DNA from: a bacterium UBP6_UBA1196
GTDB lineage: Bacteria; UBP6; UBA1177
Reading direction: 5' to 3'
DNA length: 22,445 nt
NCBI GenBank assembly: GCA_002310035.1
Contig: DBYC01000012.1
Location: forward strand, 1-22,445
The notes beneath the pieces are model-generated. The model was given only the letters and a program-made list of their open reading frames with translations. It ran no database searches and was not told where the DNA came from. This document shows positions 7,007 to 15,043 of the stretch, piece after piece; the stretch's first letter is position 1, and every line of letters starts with the position of its first letter. The translations under genes were made by a program, and so were the position numbers.

Positions 7007-7984
7007 TTACTTCGATTTAATCAGAATAAATAAAAAAAACGGCCCGCCTAAAAGCGAAGTGACGACACCGACAGGTATTTCCGACGGAGCGATTATCGTC
7101 CGCGAAACGGCATCGGAAAGCATAAGGATTATCGCACCGGTAAAGAGCGAAACAACTGCAAGCAAACTGTGCTTCCTGCCGACGAATTTTCCGGCGATAT
7201 GAGGCGCGACCATGCCGATGAAACCGATTGGACCGACCTGTGAAACAACAAGTGCGACGGCAAACGAAACAGTGAAAAGCAGAATGTTTCCGACTGCGTT
7301 CATGTTCACGCCTCGAGTAGCTGCGATATCAGAATCGATCCGCATCAGGTCAAGCTCGCGATGGAAAAAAAGAGCGACAAAGATCATCACGAAAAAGGCC
7401 GGGAGAACTTTCAGAACTGTTGAAAAACCGGTAAAATCGAAGCTTCCCATCATCCAGTGGATCATCATCGCGCTTTCGCTGCCGTTTGCCAAATACTGGA
7501 TAAAAAGAATGAGCCCGCTGCATATAAAATTCACTGCGACTCCGGCTAAAAGCAGAAATCCGGTGTCAAAACGCTTTTTCAGCCGTCCGGCCGAATAAAT
7601 GAAGAGAACTGTGACAAAAGCCGCCGCAAAGCTGCAGACCTGCGTGAGAGGAATATACGAGGCGATCCCGGAAAAGAATTTTATCGCGAGCACTGCTCCA
7701 AGAGCCGCGCCGCTGCTCACTCCGAGCGTGTAGGGTGTCGCGAGGTCGTTTTTGAACATCGACTGAAAAACCATTCCGCAAAGTGCTAAAGCCGCGCCGC
7801 ACAGAAATGCAGCCAGAGTGCGGGGGACACGGATATTCCAGAAAATCGACGAAGCGGGACTTTCACCGAAAATTTCGTTCAGAGGCATTCTGACATATCC
7901 GAAAAACGGAAGAGCTGCAAGAAGGAAAAGCGCCAGCAGTGCAGCTATAAGAATCACCAATATTTTTCCGGAATTATCTTTCAT
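7007..7984 (-). CDS. FecCD/BtuC-type ABC transporter permease
   Basis: 325 aa inner-membrane permease of the family importing iron-siderophores, haem or cobalamin. It shows the usual set of about nine to ten hydrophobic helices and family signatures: IRVPRTLAAFLCGAALALCG, LATPYTLGVSSGAALGAVLA, and QVGPIGFIGMVAPHIA near residue 245. The ending ...VGVVTSLLGGPFFLFIL is typical. Its ATG overlaps the amidase stop by 4 nt (ATGA), so translation is coupled. No ATP-binding or substrate-binding partner lies in the window; the downstream neighbour is convergent rsgA. It therefore either uses subunits encoded elsewhere or is a remnant of a split locus. The substrate cannot be told from the permease alone. 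Confidence 0.95.
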   Translation of the reverse strand: MKDNSGKILVILIAALLALFLLAALPFFGYVRMPLNEIFGESPASSIFWNIRVPRTLAAFLCGAALALCGMVFQSMFKNDLATPYTLGVSSGAALGAVLAIKFFSGIASYIPLTQVCSFAAAFVTVLFIYSAGRLKKRFDTGFLLLAGVAVNFICSGLILFIQYLANGSESAMMIHWMMGSFDFTGFSTVLKVLPAFFVMIFVALFFHRELDLMRIDSDIAATRGVNMNAVGNILLFTVSFAVALVVSQVGPIGFIGMVAPHIAGKFVGRKHSLLAVVSLFTGAIILMLSDAVSRTIIAPSEIPVGVVTSLLGGPFFLFILIKSK

Positions 7985-8856
7985 TTCACCTTCGATTTGG
8001 AAATTGAATCAAGCAGAGATTTCGCTATTGATTCAAGGTATTCGTCCTTTTGAAGCAGCTCCTTCTCGATCTTGTTCGTTATGTAGCCGATTTCAAAAAG
8101 AAGAGAAGGCATCCTTGCACCGACCAGAACATAAAAAAGGGCTCCTTTGTTATAACCCCTGATTTTCACTCCGTATTTTTTCAGATCTTTTTTCAACCCC
8201 TCGCCCATTTCCTTTGCATAGTCAAGGCTGTCACCGACATAGTAGCTGATATCCATATCGACCAGGATAGTTTCAAGTATCGTTGAGTTTCCCGAAATTT
8301 TATTCTCGACTTTTGCCAGTTTGTTGGCGTATTCGTCCCGCGTGTTGTCAAGGTGGTAAAGCTCCATTCCGCCGACTTCTTTGTCCTTGAACGAGTTGGC
8401 GTGAAGCGAGATAAAAAAATCACCGTTCATCTTGTTCGCGATCACGGCACGTTCTTCCAGAGCGAGAAAAATATCCTTGTCGCGCGTCAGTTTCACTTCG
8501 ATGTTTTTGTAATTTTTGGAAAGCTTTTCGATTTTTTTCGCAAGCCTGAGCACCACATCCTTCTCGTAAAGTTTGCCGGAAATCGTTCCAGGATCTTTTC
8601 CTCCGTGACCTGGATCAATGACGACAAGCTTTTTTCCGTTCGCTTTTTTCTGTTTTACTTCCTGTTTTTTTTCGGTTTTTTGCGGCTTGACAGCCGGTTT
8701 TTCCTGCTTTTTTTCCTGTTTCTGCGCTTTTTTTGATGATTCAACTAAATCGGAGATCAGCTGATCCAGAGGATCCACATCCGAATCGCTTGGCGTATTT
8801 TGTGCAGAAACCGTGAAAAAGTTAAGCAAAAGAAAAAGAAAAACAACGGTTTTCAT
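7981..8856 (-). CDS. N-acetylmuramoyl-L-alanine amidase (Amidase_3)
   Basis: 291 aa zinc amidase that cleaves the bond between MurNAc and the stem peptide in peptidoglycan, acting in the periplasm. A signal peptide covers residues 1-18 (...FFTVSA). A low-complexity K/Q/E linker follows (about 41-76). The catalytic domain (77-285) has all expected zinc and catalytic residues: H84 in DPGHGG, E98 in YEKDVVL, H152 in SLHAN, E255 in LFEIGYITN. There is no SPOR, AMIN or LysM targeting domain. It starts 3 nt after the stop of the outer-membrane gene and overlaps the permease by 4 nt, so it is inside a tight operon headed by a diguanylate cyclase. Its activator could be the LytM-like protein at 5125-5922, which is inference. 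Confidence 0.95.
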   Translation of the reverse strand: MKTVVFLFLLLNFFTVSAQNTPSDSDVDPLDQLISDLVESSKKAQKQEKKQEKPAVKPQKTEKKQEVKQKKANGKKLVVIDPGHGGKDPGTISGKLYEKDVVLRLAKKIEKLSKNYKNIEVKLTRDKDIFLALEERAVIANKMNGDFFISLHANSFKDKEVGGMELYHLDNTRDEYANKLAKVENKISGNSTILETILVDMDISYYVGDSLDYAKEMGEGLKKDLKKYGVKIRGYNKGALFYVLVGARMPSLLFEIGYITNKIEKELLQKDEYLESIAKSLLDSISKSKVK

Positions 8857-8859
8857 TGG

Positions 8860-10281
8860 TTAAAACCTGAAACCTGCAAATGCACCCAGCGAAAAACTCA
8901 TGTAGTATCTGTATTCCCCGATCTCATAATCGTAAAGATACCATTTCGAAACCGCTCCGAAACCGACAGTGAAGTATTTGTTTATCGAATAAGCGATCGA
9001 ACCTCTGAAATACGGCTGGTTTTTAAGCTCTTTCCCTTCTTCTCCCAAAGACTGTAAAGTAATCATGAAATCAATAAAGAAGGCATCGAACAGCTTCAGG
9101 TTGATAAAAGTGTTTATCTGATAATTGTTGTACTTTCTGGCCTCTCCGGCAACAAGCGTGTACAATTTGTTGTGCTCGAACGAACCGCCGACCGAAAAAA
9201 TTCCGGTAAGATCGAAAACGAGATCGAAATAATATCCCGCAGTCCAGTTGCCGCCGGACAGATCAAGGATATGCTGCAGTTTTGTCGTATTGGTCACAGG
9301 CTCGTTCGCGGACTGACCTTTGTAATATTCCCGCTCGATATCGTAGAAAGTATTGAAATACGACGGAACGTAATTAGACTCCATCGCACGGACCTCCCAT
9401 TTGCTCAGGATCTGTATATCCTTGCTGCCCGGCATCATCAGTTTGTGCTTGAGTCCGAAGTGCAGACCTGTTCCTGCATCAACAATATGGTTTATATCGG
9501 TGTAAAAAGTCAGCTGGTAGTATTTCAGCGCAAGCAGCCTGAAATCGATGTCAAAACCGAAAATCTGCGCATTCGACTTGAAAAGTTCACGCTCCTCCTC
9601 GCCGCTTGAAGCGGTTTTGGAAGTTATTTTATCCGGTGCAAAAACATCGGCGAAATATGAAGCTCCGATCTCAAGATTGTTGGCATAACTTTCTTTGTTC
9701 AGAAAACTCAGCGGTTTCAGATAGACACGGCCGCCGACGACATTAGGCGGAGTAACATCATCCATGAAAAAATCGATCCCGGCATAGTCGGTATTCACTT
9801 CCAGATTGACGCCGCGCTGCGGATGGTAAAGCCTGAGGTCGCCGAAATACGCTCCGACGATCGAGCCGTTTCCGACATAGCGGTTCCTCTGCTCGCCGAA
9901 GTAGAAATAGAACATATCGCCGGAATTACCATAGTGGAAATAATTGAGGATCGCGACCCAGTCGCGTGCATCATCCCAGTCCTCTTTCGGAAAAATACCG
10001 CCCGTTTTCTCGATTTCGTCAGCTCCCGAGCCGTTTTTCAGAATAAACCTTACCGGCAGACCGACACCGAAACCGAGCCTGTTGGAAAACTCCGCCGAAC
10101 CGTAAAGATCAAGTTCGAGAAGAAGTGCCTTCCCCTGCCATGTCGGAAAAAGCGAACCACCGACGCTAAAACCTTTTTTGAACCTGTCATAAGCCTCGTC
10201 CGGGTCGAAATCGACAGAAAAAAGAGCCGAAAAAGAAGCCAGGATCAATGCAAAAACAGAAAGTTTAACAAGTTTATTCAT
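8860..10281 (-). CDS. Predicted outer-membrane beta-barrel protein, unknown function
   Basis: 473 aa. The ATG at 10281 is preferred over one at 10293 because GGAGA (10291-10287) lies 5 nt before it and the upstream ATG overlaps that site. A signal peptide spans about 1-22 (MNKLVKLSVFALILASFSAL). The mature chain has no hydrophobic helix and is built of alternating-residue, aromatic- and glycine-rich strands such as LGFGVGLPVRFIL and FTVGFGAVSKWYLYDYEIG. It ends in the aromatic C-terminus SLGAFAGFRF, as expected for a barrel inserted by the BAM machinery. I cannot name the family. It lies 18 nt after the diguanylate cyclase gene and 3 nt before the amidase gene, so an envelope role tied to both is likely. 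Confidence 0.8.
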   Translation of the reverse strand: MNKLVKLSVFALILASFSALFSVDFDPDEAYDRFKKGFSVGGSLFPTWQGKALLLELDLYGSAEFSNRLGFGVGLPVRFILKNGSGADEIEKTGGIFPKEDWDDARDWVAILNYFHYGNSGDMFYFYFGEQRNRYVGNGSIVGAYFGDLRLYHPQRGVNLEVNTDYAGIDFFMDDVTPPNVVGGRVYLKPLSFLNKESYANNLEIGASYFADVFAPDKITSKTASSGEEERELFKSNAQIFGFDIDFRLLALKYYQLTFYTDINHIVDAGTGLHFGLKHKLMMPGSKDIQILSKWEVRAMESNYVPSYFNTFYDIEREYYKGQSANEPVTNTTKLQHILDLSGGNWTAGYYFDLVFDLTGIFSVGGSFEHNKLYTLVAGEARKYNNYQINTFINLKLFDAFFIDFMITLQSLGEEGKELKNQPYFRGSIAYSINKYFTVGFGAVSKWYLYDYEIGEYRYYMSFSLGAFAGFRF

Positions 10282-10299
10282 CAAAATCTCCATAAATTG

Positions 10300-13200
10300 T
10301 CAGATCTCGAACTCTGAAAAGTTGTCGGGTTCAATTTTTTCAAAAGTGTAAAAATCGTTTACCTCAGCGAATTCACAACTGCTCAGCATCCCGTTAATCT
10401 CATCCTCTGTCTTAGGAAAATTTTTGCCGGGAATCGCAAAAGTCGCCATATCTCTGCCGTTCTCCTTGGAATTGTAGAGAGCGAGATCGGCCAAAGTAAT
10501 AATATTTTCGAAAGAAAGAAGTTTCGGTTCAAAATTAAAGAACGGAATAAAAACGACGCCCATTGATGCAGTCACCCAGATCGGCGTACCGTTTCCGGCC
10601 ACGAACTGGTGTTTTTCTATCGTTTTTCTGATTTTTTTAGCAACTTCGAATATTTTTTTCACCGGAATATTTTTCAGAACAATAAGAAACTCCTCGCCTC
10701 CCCAGCGGACCAGAACATCATCGATCCTGACCGAATCCTGCATGATTTCCGCGATACCTTTGAGCACCATGTCTCCGGCATCATGACCGTAAATGTCGTT
10801 TACACGTTTGAAATGGTCGATATCCATCATAATCACGCCGTAAACAAGATCGTTATGCTCAAACATTCTGTTATCACGAAGGTGGTTCCGGCGCTCTTTA
10901 GATTCGATGAAACGCCTGATTTTGCGCTCCTCGACATCAAACAGGAACCGTCTGTTCATCAGCCCTGTGAGCGGATCCTTCATAACGGCTTCCTTGAGGG
11001 AGTTGTTTTTCATCTGAAGTTCGGCAGTCGTCTCGTCTATCAGGCGGCGGACCTCGGTTTCACGCATTATTTTCAGGCGTCTGTTCATAAACACAATGAC
11101 AAAAATGAAGAATATGAAGACAAACGGCAAAGCGAGTTTGAAAGCTGTTTTCTGATAAAATTCGGCAGGAATTTCAAAAACGACCGTTTTTTCGGAAAAG
11201 AATTCCCTGCTGCTTGAAAGATATGCCCTGACTGTGAAACTGTGCGTGCCGCCGGAAAGATTCTCAATGTCCGCGACTCCGGCCGTCGTCTCTGTTACAT
11301 GGTGTTTGTCAATAGAGTAATCAAACAGAAGCTCATTTGAATCGGCGAAAAACGGCGCCGAATAGAAAATTCTGACACTTCTGACAGAGTTGGGAAGAAG
11401 AATTTTTTCGGACAAACCGGCGGAATAGCTGCCTTTTTTATCACTGTCGACTATTATTTTCTCTATTCTTACTTTGGGCGTATTCCCGAATTTCTCGGCG
11501 TAACCGGTATCAAAAACAGCCATACCGCTGTTCATCGGAACAAAAAGCAGCCCTGAAGCAGATAAAGCCGGCGTTGATCTACGCCCTTCGGCACACTCAG
11601 AAAAAGGCATGCCGCGGCTTTTCCCATAAACCGAAACAGGAACAGCGGAACAACTGCCGTTTATCAGACAGTCTACCGCACTGCCGCTGAATCTTGCGAC
11701 TCCCGCACCTGTCGTCAGCCAGAAAGTGCCGTTTTTATCTTCTGTCAAAGAGTGCAGGACCGTCGAAGAAAGGGCGCCGCCAAGCGGAAAATGTACCGCA
11801 TCGGTTTCGATACTGATAAAAATTTCATCGGTCGCCGTAATTATCCAGATCCTGTGTTTTGAATCGGCAAAAACCTTTTTTATCATTATCTCCCGGTCCC
11901 AAATCGCTATCGGATGGATTGAAGCATCGGATTTTCTCTCGAAAACGCCGTTGCGCTTCGTCACAATAAAGAAATGACCGTTATTCTGCAAAAAGTCGAC
12001 TATTTCCGCATTCGCAGCAGGAAGAGTAAAGCGTTCGACCGTTTTGTCGTTCCTGAAGACAAAAATTTCCGACGGTCTGTCCGAGTCGTTTGTCCAGACA
12101 TTGCCGTCAGAATCCTCGAAAAAAAGATTCGCAGACACCGGAAAAATATCCTCGTCGCTGTCAAACAGCTCCCGCACAGGTTTGAAAGCCGGATCCGCCT
12201 GCATAATATAAAGTCCGGAACCGGCGGAAGAAGCCCAGAGATTGTTGAGAGAATCGATAAAAATGTCTGAAAACCGCTCCTGACTTTCATGAGTGACATC
12301 ACGGATACCGTCACCGGAAAAGCCGATTATTCCTGAATCGAGCGTGTTTATCCAAACATTTCCCGAAGTGTCGGAAACGGCGTTTTCCACGGTTTCGCCA
12401 TTCAAAACAAAATCGCGCAAAGCACTTTTTTTGGCGATGCAGAAACCTTCCGAGCGCGTTCCGATCCACATTTCACCGTTATCGTCATCAGCAAAAGCGG
12501 TCACTGTTTTCATGGCGCCGGACGGCAACTCCCCTATTTTTTCGAATTCTCCTCCGTCAAAAAGAACAAGCCCCGAATTTTTCGTCCCGATCCAAAGTCT
12601 GCTGTCTGAACCGTTTTTCAGTGCCGTGATTTCAGAGATCCGGATATCGTCCGCAGTGAAAGTCTTATCAAGTTCTCCGTTTTCAATGCGGTACAACCCA
12701 TTCTTGCCGCCAGCGAAAAGAGAATCTCCTTCGCAATCGGCAAAGGCCGTGACAGAATCCTCGATGTAGTCGACTCTGCGGAATTTTTCTTCACCGTTTT
12801 TCAAAAAATAGACGCCGTCTTCCGCTCCAGTCCAGATATTTCCGGATCTGTCAGCAAAGACTTTATTGACTTTTTTCGTCCCGAGCCGCGAATTTTCAGG
12901 ATGGAACCACTCAACAGAATTCTTTGAAAACGCAAAAACGCCTATTCCGCGAACCGTTCCGAAAAGTTTTCCTGATTCTTTGTCAAAAGTCAGGGAATCG
13001 ACAGGGTTTTTGCCTATTCCGTCAATATTTTCAATGGTTTCAACTTCAAATTTATCCGAATTGAAAAACCATAGACCTGCATCGGTCGCCAGAAAAGCGG
13101 TACCGTCAGAAGCAACAGCGAAATCATTCAAAAGGGTTGTCGGAAGATTTTTCCTGACATTTTCGAGCGGGGAAACAAAATTTCTGCCGTCAAAACGGAG

Positions 13201-13407
13201 GAAACTGTTTCTTCCGGCTACAAACATAAAACCGTTTTTACCCTGCCCAAATGCGACGACAGAATTCTGCTTAAGCCCGTTCGAAGAATCATAGCAGTCG
13301 AAACAGTAACCGCCGCGGCATGTTCCGGCTTCGGCGTAAAGAACTGCGGAAACCGCAAAAACCGACAAAAAATATACAATTTTTTTTATTATCGAAGTTT
13401 CAAACAT
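10300..13407 (-). CDS. Beta-propeller / Y_Y_Y / GGDEF diguanylate cyclase sensor
   Basis: 1035 aa membrane sensor predicted to make cyclic di-GMP. The ATG at 13407 starts a signal peptide (MFETSIIKK..., to about AEAG). A longer reading from a TTG at 13479 is rejected because that TTG is the -35 box of the likely promoter. Periplasmic residues about 30-650 hold at least eight propeller blades of the D-x-x-G-x-x-W-I-G-T type (DSRLWIGTKNSGLVLF, DNGEMWIGTRSEGF, DSLNNLWASSAGSGLYIM). A Y_Y_Y domain (GGTHSFTVRAYLS) follows, then one membrane helix at about 754-775, a coiled coil, and a GGDEF domain at about 810-965. That domain has MDIDHFKRVND, an intact GGEEF at about 902-906, and an RxxD inhibitory site (RIDD) five residues before it. 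Three cysteines near the mature N-terminus form C-x4-C-x2-C. It heads a four-gene operon. Confidence 0.93.
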   Translation of the reverse strand: MFETSIIKKIVYFLSVFAVSAVLYAEAGTCRGGYCFDCYDSSNGLKQNSVVAFGQGKNGFMFVAGRNSFLRFDGRNFVSPLENVRKNLPTTLLNDFAVASDGTAFLATDAGLWFFNSDKFEVETIENIDGIGKNPVDSLTFDKESGKLFGTVRGIGVFAFSKNSVEWFHPENSRLGTKKVNKVFADRSGNIWTGAEDGVYFLKNGEEKFRRVDYIEDSVTAFADCEGDSLFAGGKNGLYRIENGELDKTFTADDIRISEITALKNGSDSRLWIGTKNSGLVLFDGGEFEKIGELPSGAMKTVTAFADDDNGEMWIGTRSEGFCIAKKSALRDFVLNGETVENAVSDTSGNVWINTLDSGIIGFSGDGIRDVTHESQERFSDIFIDSLNNLWASSAGSGLYIMQADPAFKPVRELFDSDEDIFPVSANLFFEDSDGNVWTNDSDRPSEIFVFRNDKTVERFTLPAANAEIVDFLQNNGHFFIVTKRNGVFERKSDASIHPIAIWDREIMIKKVFADSKHRIWIITATDEIFISIETDAVHFPLGGALSSTVLHSLTEDKNGTFWLTTGAGVARFSGSAVDCLINGSCSAVPVSVYGKSRGMPFSECAEGRRSTPALSASGLLFVPMNSGMAVFDTGYAEKFGNTPKVRIEKIIVDSDKKGSYSAGLSEKILLPNSVRSVRIFYSAPFFADSNELLFDYSIDKHHVTETTAGVADIENLSGGTHSFTVRAYLSSSREFFSEKTVVFEIPAEFYQKTAFKLALPFVFIFFIFVIVFMNRRLKIMRETEVRRLIDETTAELQMKNNSLKEAVMKDPLTGLMNRRFLFDVEERKIRRFIESKERRNHLRDNRMFEHNDLVYGVIMMDIDHFKRVNDIYGHDAGDMVLKGIAEIMQDSVRIDDVLVRWGGEEFLIVLKNIPVKKIFEVAKKIRKTIEKHQFVAGNGTPIWVTASMGVVFIPFFNFEPKLLSFENIITLADLALYNSKENGRDMATFAIPGKNFPKTEDEINGMLSSCEFAEVNDFYTFEKIEPDNFSEFEI

Positions 13408-13450
13408 AAAAAAACCGGCAACTTTGGACAGCAAAAACCCAAAACAGCGC

Positions 13451-13479
13451 AAAATACCATACAATATAAAAACTAACAA
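13451..13479 (-). promoter_or_regulatory. Promoter of the diguanylate cyclase operon
   Basis: On the minus strand, TTGTTA (13479-13474) and TATTTT (13456-13451) are separated by 17 nt, with TGG just before the -10 giving an extended -10. Transcription would start near 13444, about 37 nt before the ATG at 13407. This rules out the upstream TTG as a start codon. Confidence 0.5.
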
Positions 13480-13524
13480 GAAAAATATTTAAATTACAAT
13501 AAATTTTTCAGGGAAAAACAAGAG

Positions 13525-13601
13525 TGGTAGCGGGAGAGTGATTCGAACACTCGACCTGCGGGATATGAGTCCGCTGCTCTAGCCACCTGAGCTATCCCGC
13601 C
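13525..13601 (-). tRNA. tRNA with CAT anticodon, probably elongator tRNA-Met
   Basis: A full 77-nt cloverleaf on the minus strand, with an encoded CCA end (13527-13525). Acceptor GGCGGGA pairs with TCCCGCT, with the first pair a G-U. D stem GCTC/GAGC, T arm GAGTG-TTCGAAT-CACTC. Anticodon loop CTCATAT gives anticodon CAT. G2-C71, C3-G70 and discriminator A73 match the acceptor-end identity of E. coli elongator tRNA-Met, and the acceptor lacks the C4/C5 seen in E. coli tRNA-Ile2, so Met is preferred over lysidine-modified Ile2. It is not initiator: the first acceptor pair is not a mismatch and the anticodon stem lacks three GC pairs at its base. The closing pair 31-39 of the anticodon stem is A-C. 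Confidence 0.93.
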
Positions 13602-13617
13602 ACACAGGACGGCGGGT

Positions 13618-13645
13618 AGTTTAGGGATTTTTTTTTGAATGTCAA
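13618..13645 (-). promoter_or_regulatory. Strong tRNA promoter with GC-rich discriminator
   Basis: On the minus strand a perfect TTGACA (13645-13640) is followed by a 16-nt spacer and TAAACT (13623-13618). The next bases, ACCCGCCG, form a GC-rich discriminator typical of stable-RNA promoters under stringent control. It lies about 17 nt upstream of the tRNA 5' end and after the aminotransferase stop, so the tRNA has its own promoter. Confidence 0.65.
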
Positions 13646-13702
13646 TAAAAAAATTTGTGTTTGCGTATTTTTTTAGGCGGTGTAGAAAAACAGCGGATTT
13701 TA

Positions 13703-14911
13703 TTAGTCTTTATACTCTCTGATAGCCTGACCGAGTCTCTTTACGCCTTCTACGATCTGTTCGTCCGAGCAGTAGGAGAAGTTGATTCTCAGCGTGTTCT
13801 TGCCGCTGCCGTCGCAGTAGAAAACTGTTCCGAGAACGAATGCAACTTTGTTTGCGATCGCGATCTTGAAGAGTTTCTCAGCATCCATGTGCTCAGGAAG
13901 GTAAACGAAAAGGAAGAGTCCGCCTTCGGGATTCGTCCATTTTACGCCTTCCGGAAGATATTTTTCGAAGCAGTCCATCATGAGGTCTTTTTTGTGTTTG
14001 TAAAGTTTGATGATGTCGCCGAGTTTCGTTGCAAAAAGGCCTCTTTCCATGTATCTGCCAGCGATCCTCTGAACGAAAGGCGGTGTGCAGAGGTCAACAG
14101 ACTGTTTCGTGGTTACGAACTTGTCGATGATCTTCGGATCTGCGATTACCCAGCCGATTCTGAATCCCGGAACAAAAATCTTCGAGAAGGTTCCGAGTGT
14201 GATCGTGGTTCCCTGATCGTCAAGCTGATATATCGTGGGCTGAGCTTCGCCTTCAAAACGAAGTTCTCTGTAGGGGCTGTCCTCAACGATGAGAACATGA
14301 TATTTGTGAGCGATCTCGATGATCTCTTTTCTTCTGAATTCCGGCATCGTAACGCCTGACGGGTTCTGGAAATCAGGAATGATGTACATGAATTTGACCT
14401 GCTCGCCTTTTGCCTGAAGTTCTGCAAGTTTTGCTTCGAGGAGTTTCGGATCCATACCGTGATCGTCCGAAGGAATGCCTACAGGTTCTGCGCCGAAAGC
14501 GTTGAAAGCCTGCAACGCGCCCAAGTAGCTCGGGAACTCGACGATGACTTTGTCGCCTTTGTTGATGAAAACTCTGCCGAGGAAATCAAGAGACTGCTGG
14601 CTTGCGGTCGTGATTACAAGGTTTTCCTTCGTGATCTTGAGGCCCATTTCCTGATAGCGTTTTACAAGCTGCTCTCTGAGAAGGTCGTCGCCTTCGGTCG
14701 TGCCGTACTGGAGAGCGAAAGCAGCTTCTTTCTTCAAAACTTCGTCAGTAACTTCGCGAAGTTCCTCTACAGGGAAAGTTTCCGGAGCCGGAAGTCCGCC
14801 TGCAAAAGAAATGATGCCGGGTTCCTTCGTAAGTTTAAGCAACTCTCTGATAGCCGATTTTTTTGCCCTTTTAGACATGTCTGAAAAGTAATTGTCAAGA
14901 TTCGGATACAT
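13703..14911 (-). CDS. PLP-dependent aminotransferase, class I/II (LysN/MocR-like fold)
   Basis: 402 aa cytoplasmic aminotransferase. The ATG at 14911 has GGAGG (14921-14917) 5 nt upstream; a longer in-frame reading to 14947 lacks such a site. It has the fold-type I features of the group including 2-aminoadipate and aromatic or branched-chain aminotransferases: ISFAGGLPAPETFP near the N-terminus, LQYGTTEGDDLLR, NPSG in the IPDFQNPSG segment, the EDSPYRELRF stretch, and the Schiff-base lysine K244 in TFSKIFVPGFRIGW. The final arginine contact for the substrate carboxylate is in LRINFSYC. No DNA-binding domain is attached, unlike MocR regulators. The exact amino acid used cannot be read from sequence. 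It is monocistronic, with the tRNA downstream under a separate promoter. Confidence 0.93.
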   Translation of the reverse strand: MYPNLDNYFSDMSKRAKKSAIRELLKLTKEPGIISFAGGLPAPETFPVEELREVTDEVLKKEAAFALQYGTTEGDDLLREQLVKRYQEMGLKITKENLVITTASQQSLDFLGRVFINKGDKVIVEFPSYLGALQAFNAFGAEPVGIPSDDHGMDPKLLEAKLAELQAKGEQVKFMYIIPDFQNPSGVTMPEFRRKEIIEIAHKYHVLIVEDSPYRELRFEGEAQPTIYQLDDQGTTITLGTFSKIFVPGFRIGWVIADPKIIDKFVTTKQSVDLCTPPFVQRIAGRYMERGLFATKLGDIIKLYKHKKDLMMDCFEKYLPEGVKWTNPEGGLFLFVYLPEHMDAEKLFKIAIANKVAFVLGTVFYCDGSGKNTLRINFSYCSDEQIVEGVKRLGQAIREYKD

Positions 14912-14953
14912 GGTTTCCTCCAAATGATAGGTTAATAAAACAAACAACGGGCT

Positions 14954-14982
14954 AATGTAGACTTATAATTTAGGGAAAGCAA
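14954..14982 (-). promoter_or_regulatory. Putative promoter of the aminotransferase gene
   Basis: On the minus strand, TTGCTT (14982-14977) and TACATT (14959-14954) are 17 nt apart, about 43 nt upstream of the start codon. An overlapping TATAAG is an alternative -10 but has no well-placed -35. Confidence 0.35.
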
Positions 14983-15043
14983 GTATTTTCGGGATGGAAA
15001 ATTTTTAAGGGTTCAGAGAGACGTAACAGACACATAAATGATA

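Noticed and set aside
13408..13479. 24-residue N-terminal extension of the diguanylate cyclase from a TTG
   Set aside because: The TTG is the -35 box of the best promoter, no ribosome binding site is present, and a normal signal peptide begins at the ATG at 13407.
13508..13522. Intrinsic terminator after the tRNA (TTTTTC/GAAAAA)
   Set aside because: The stem is almost pure A/T and lacks a proper T-run; not convincing.
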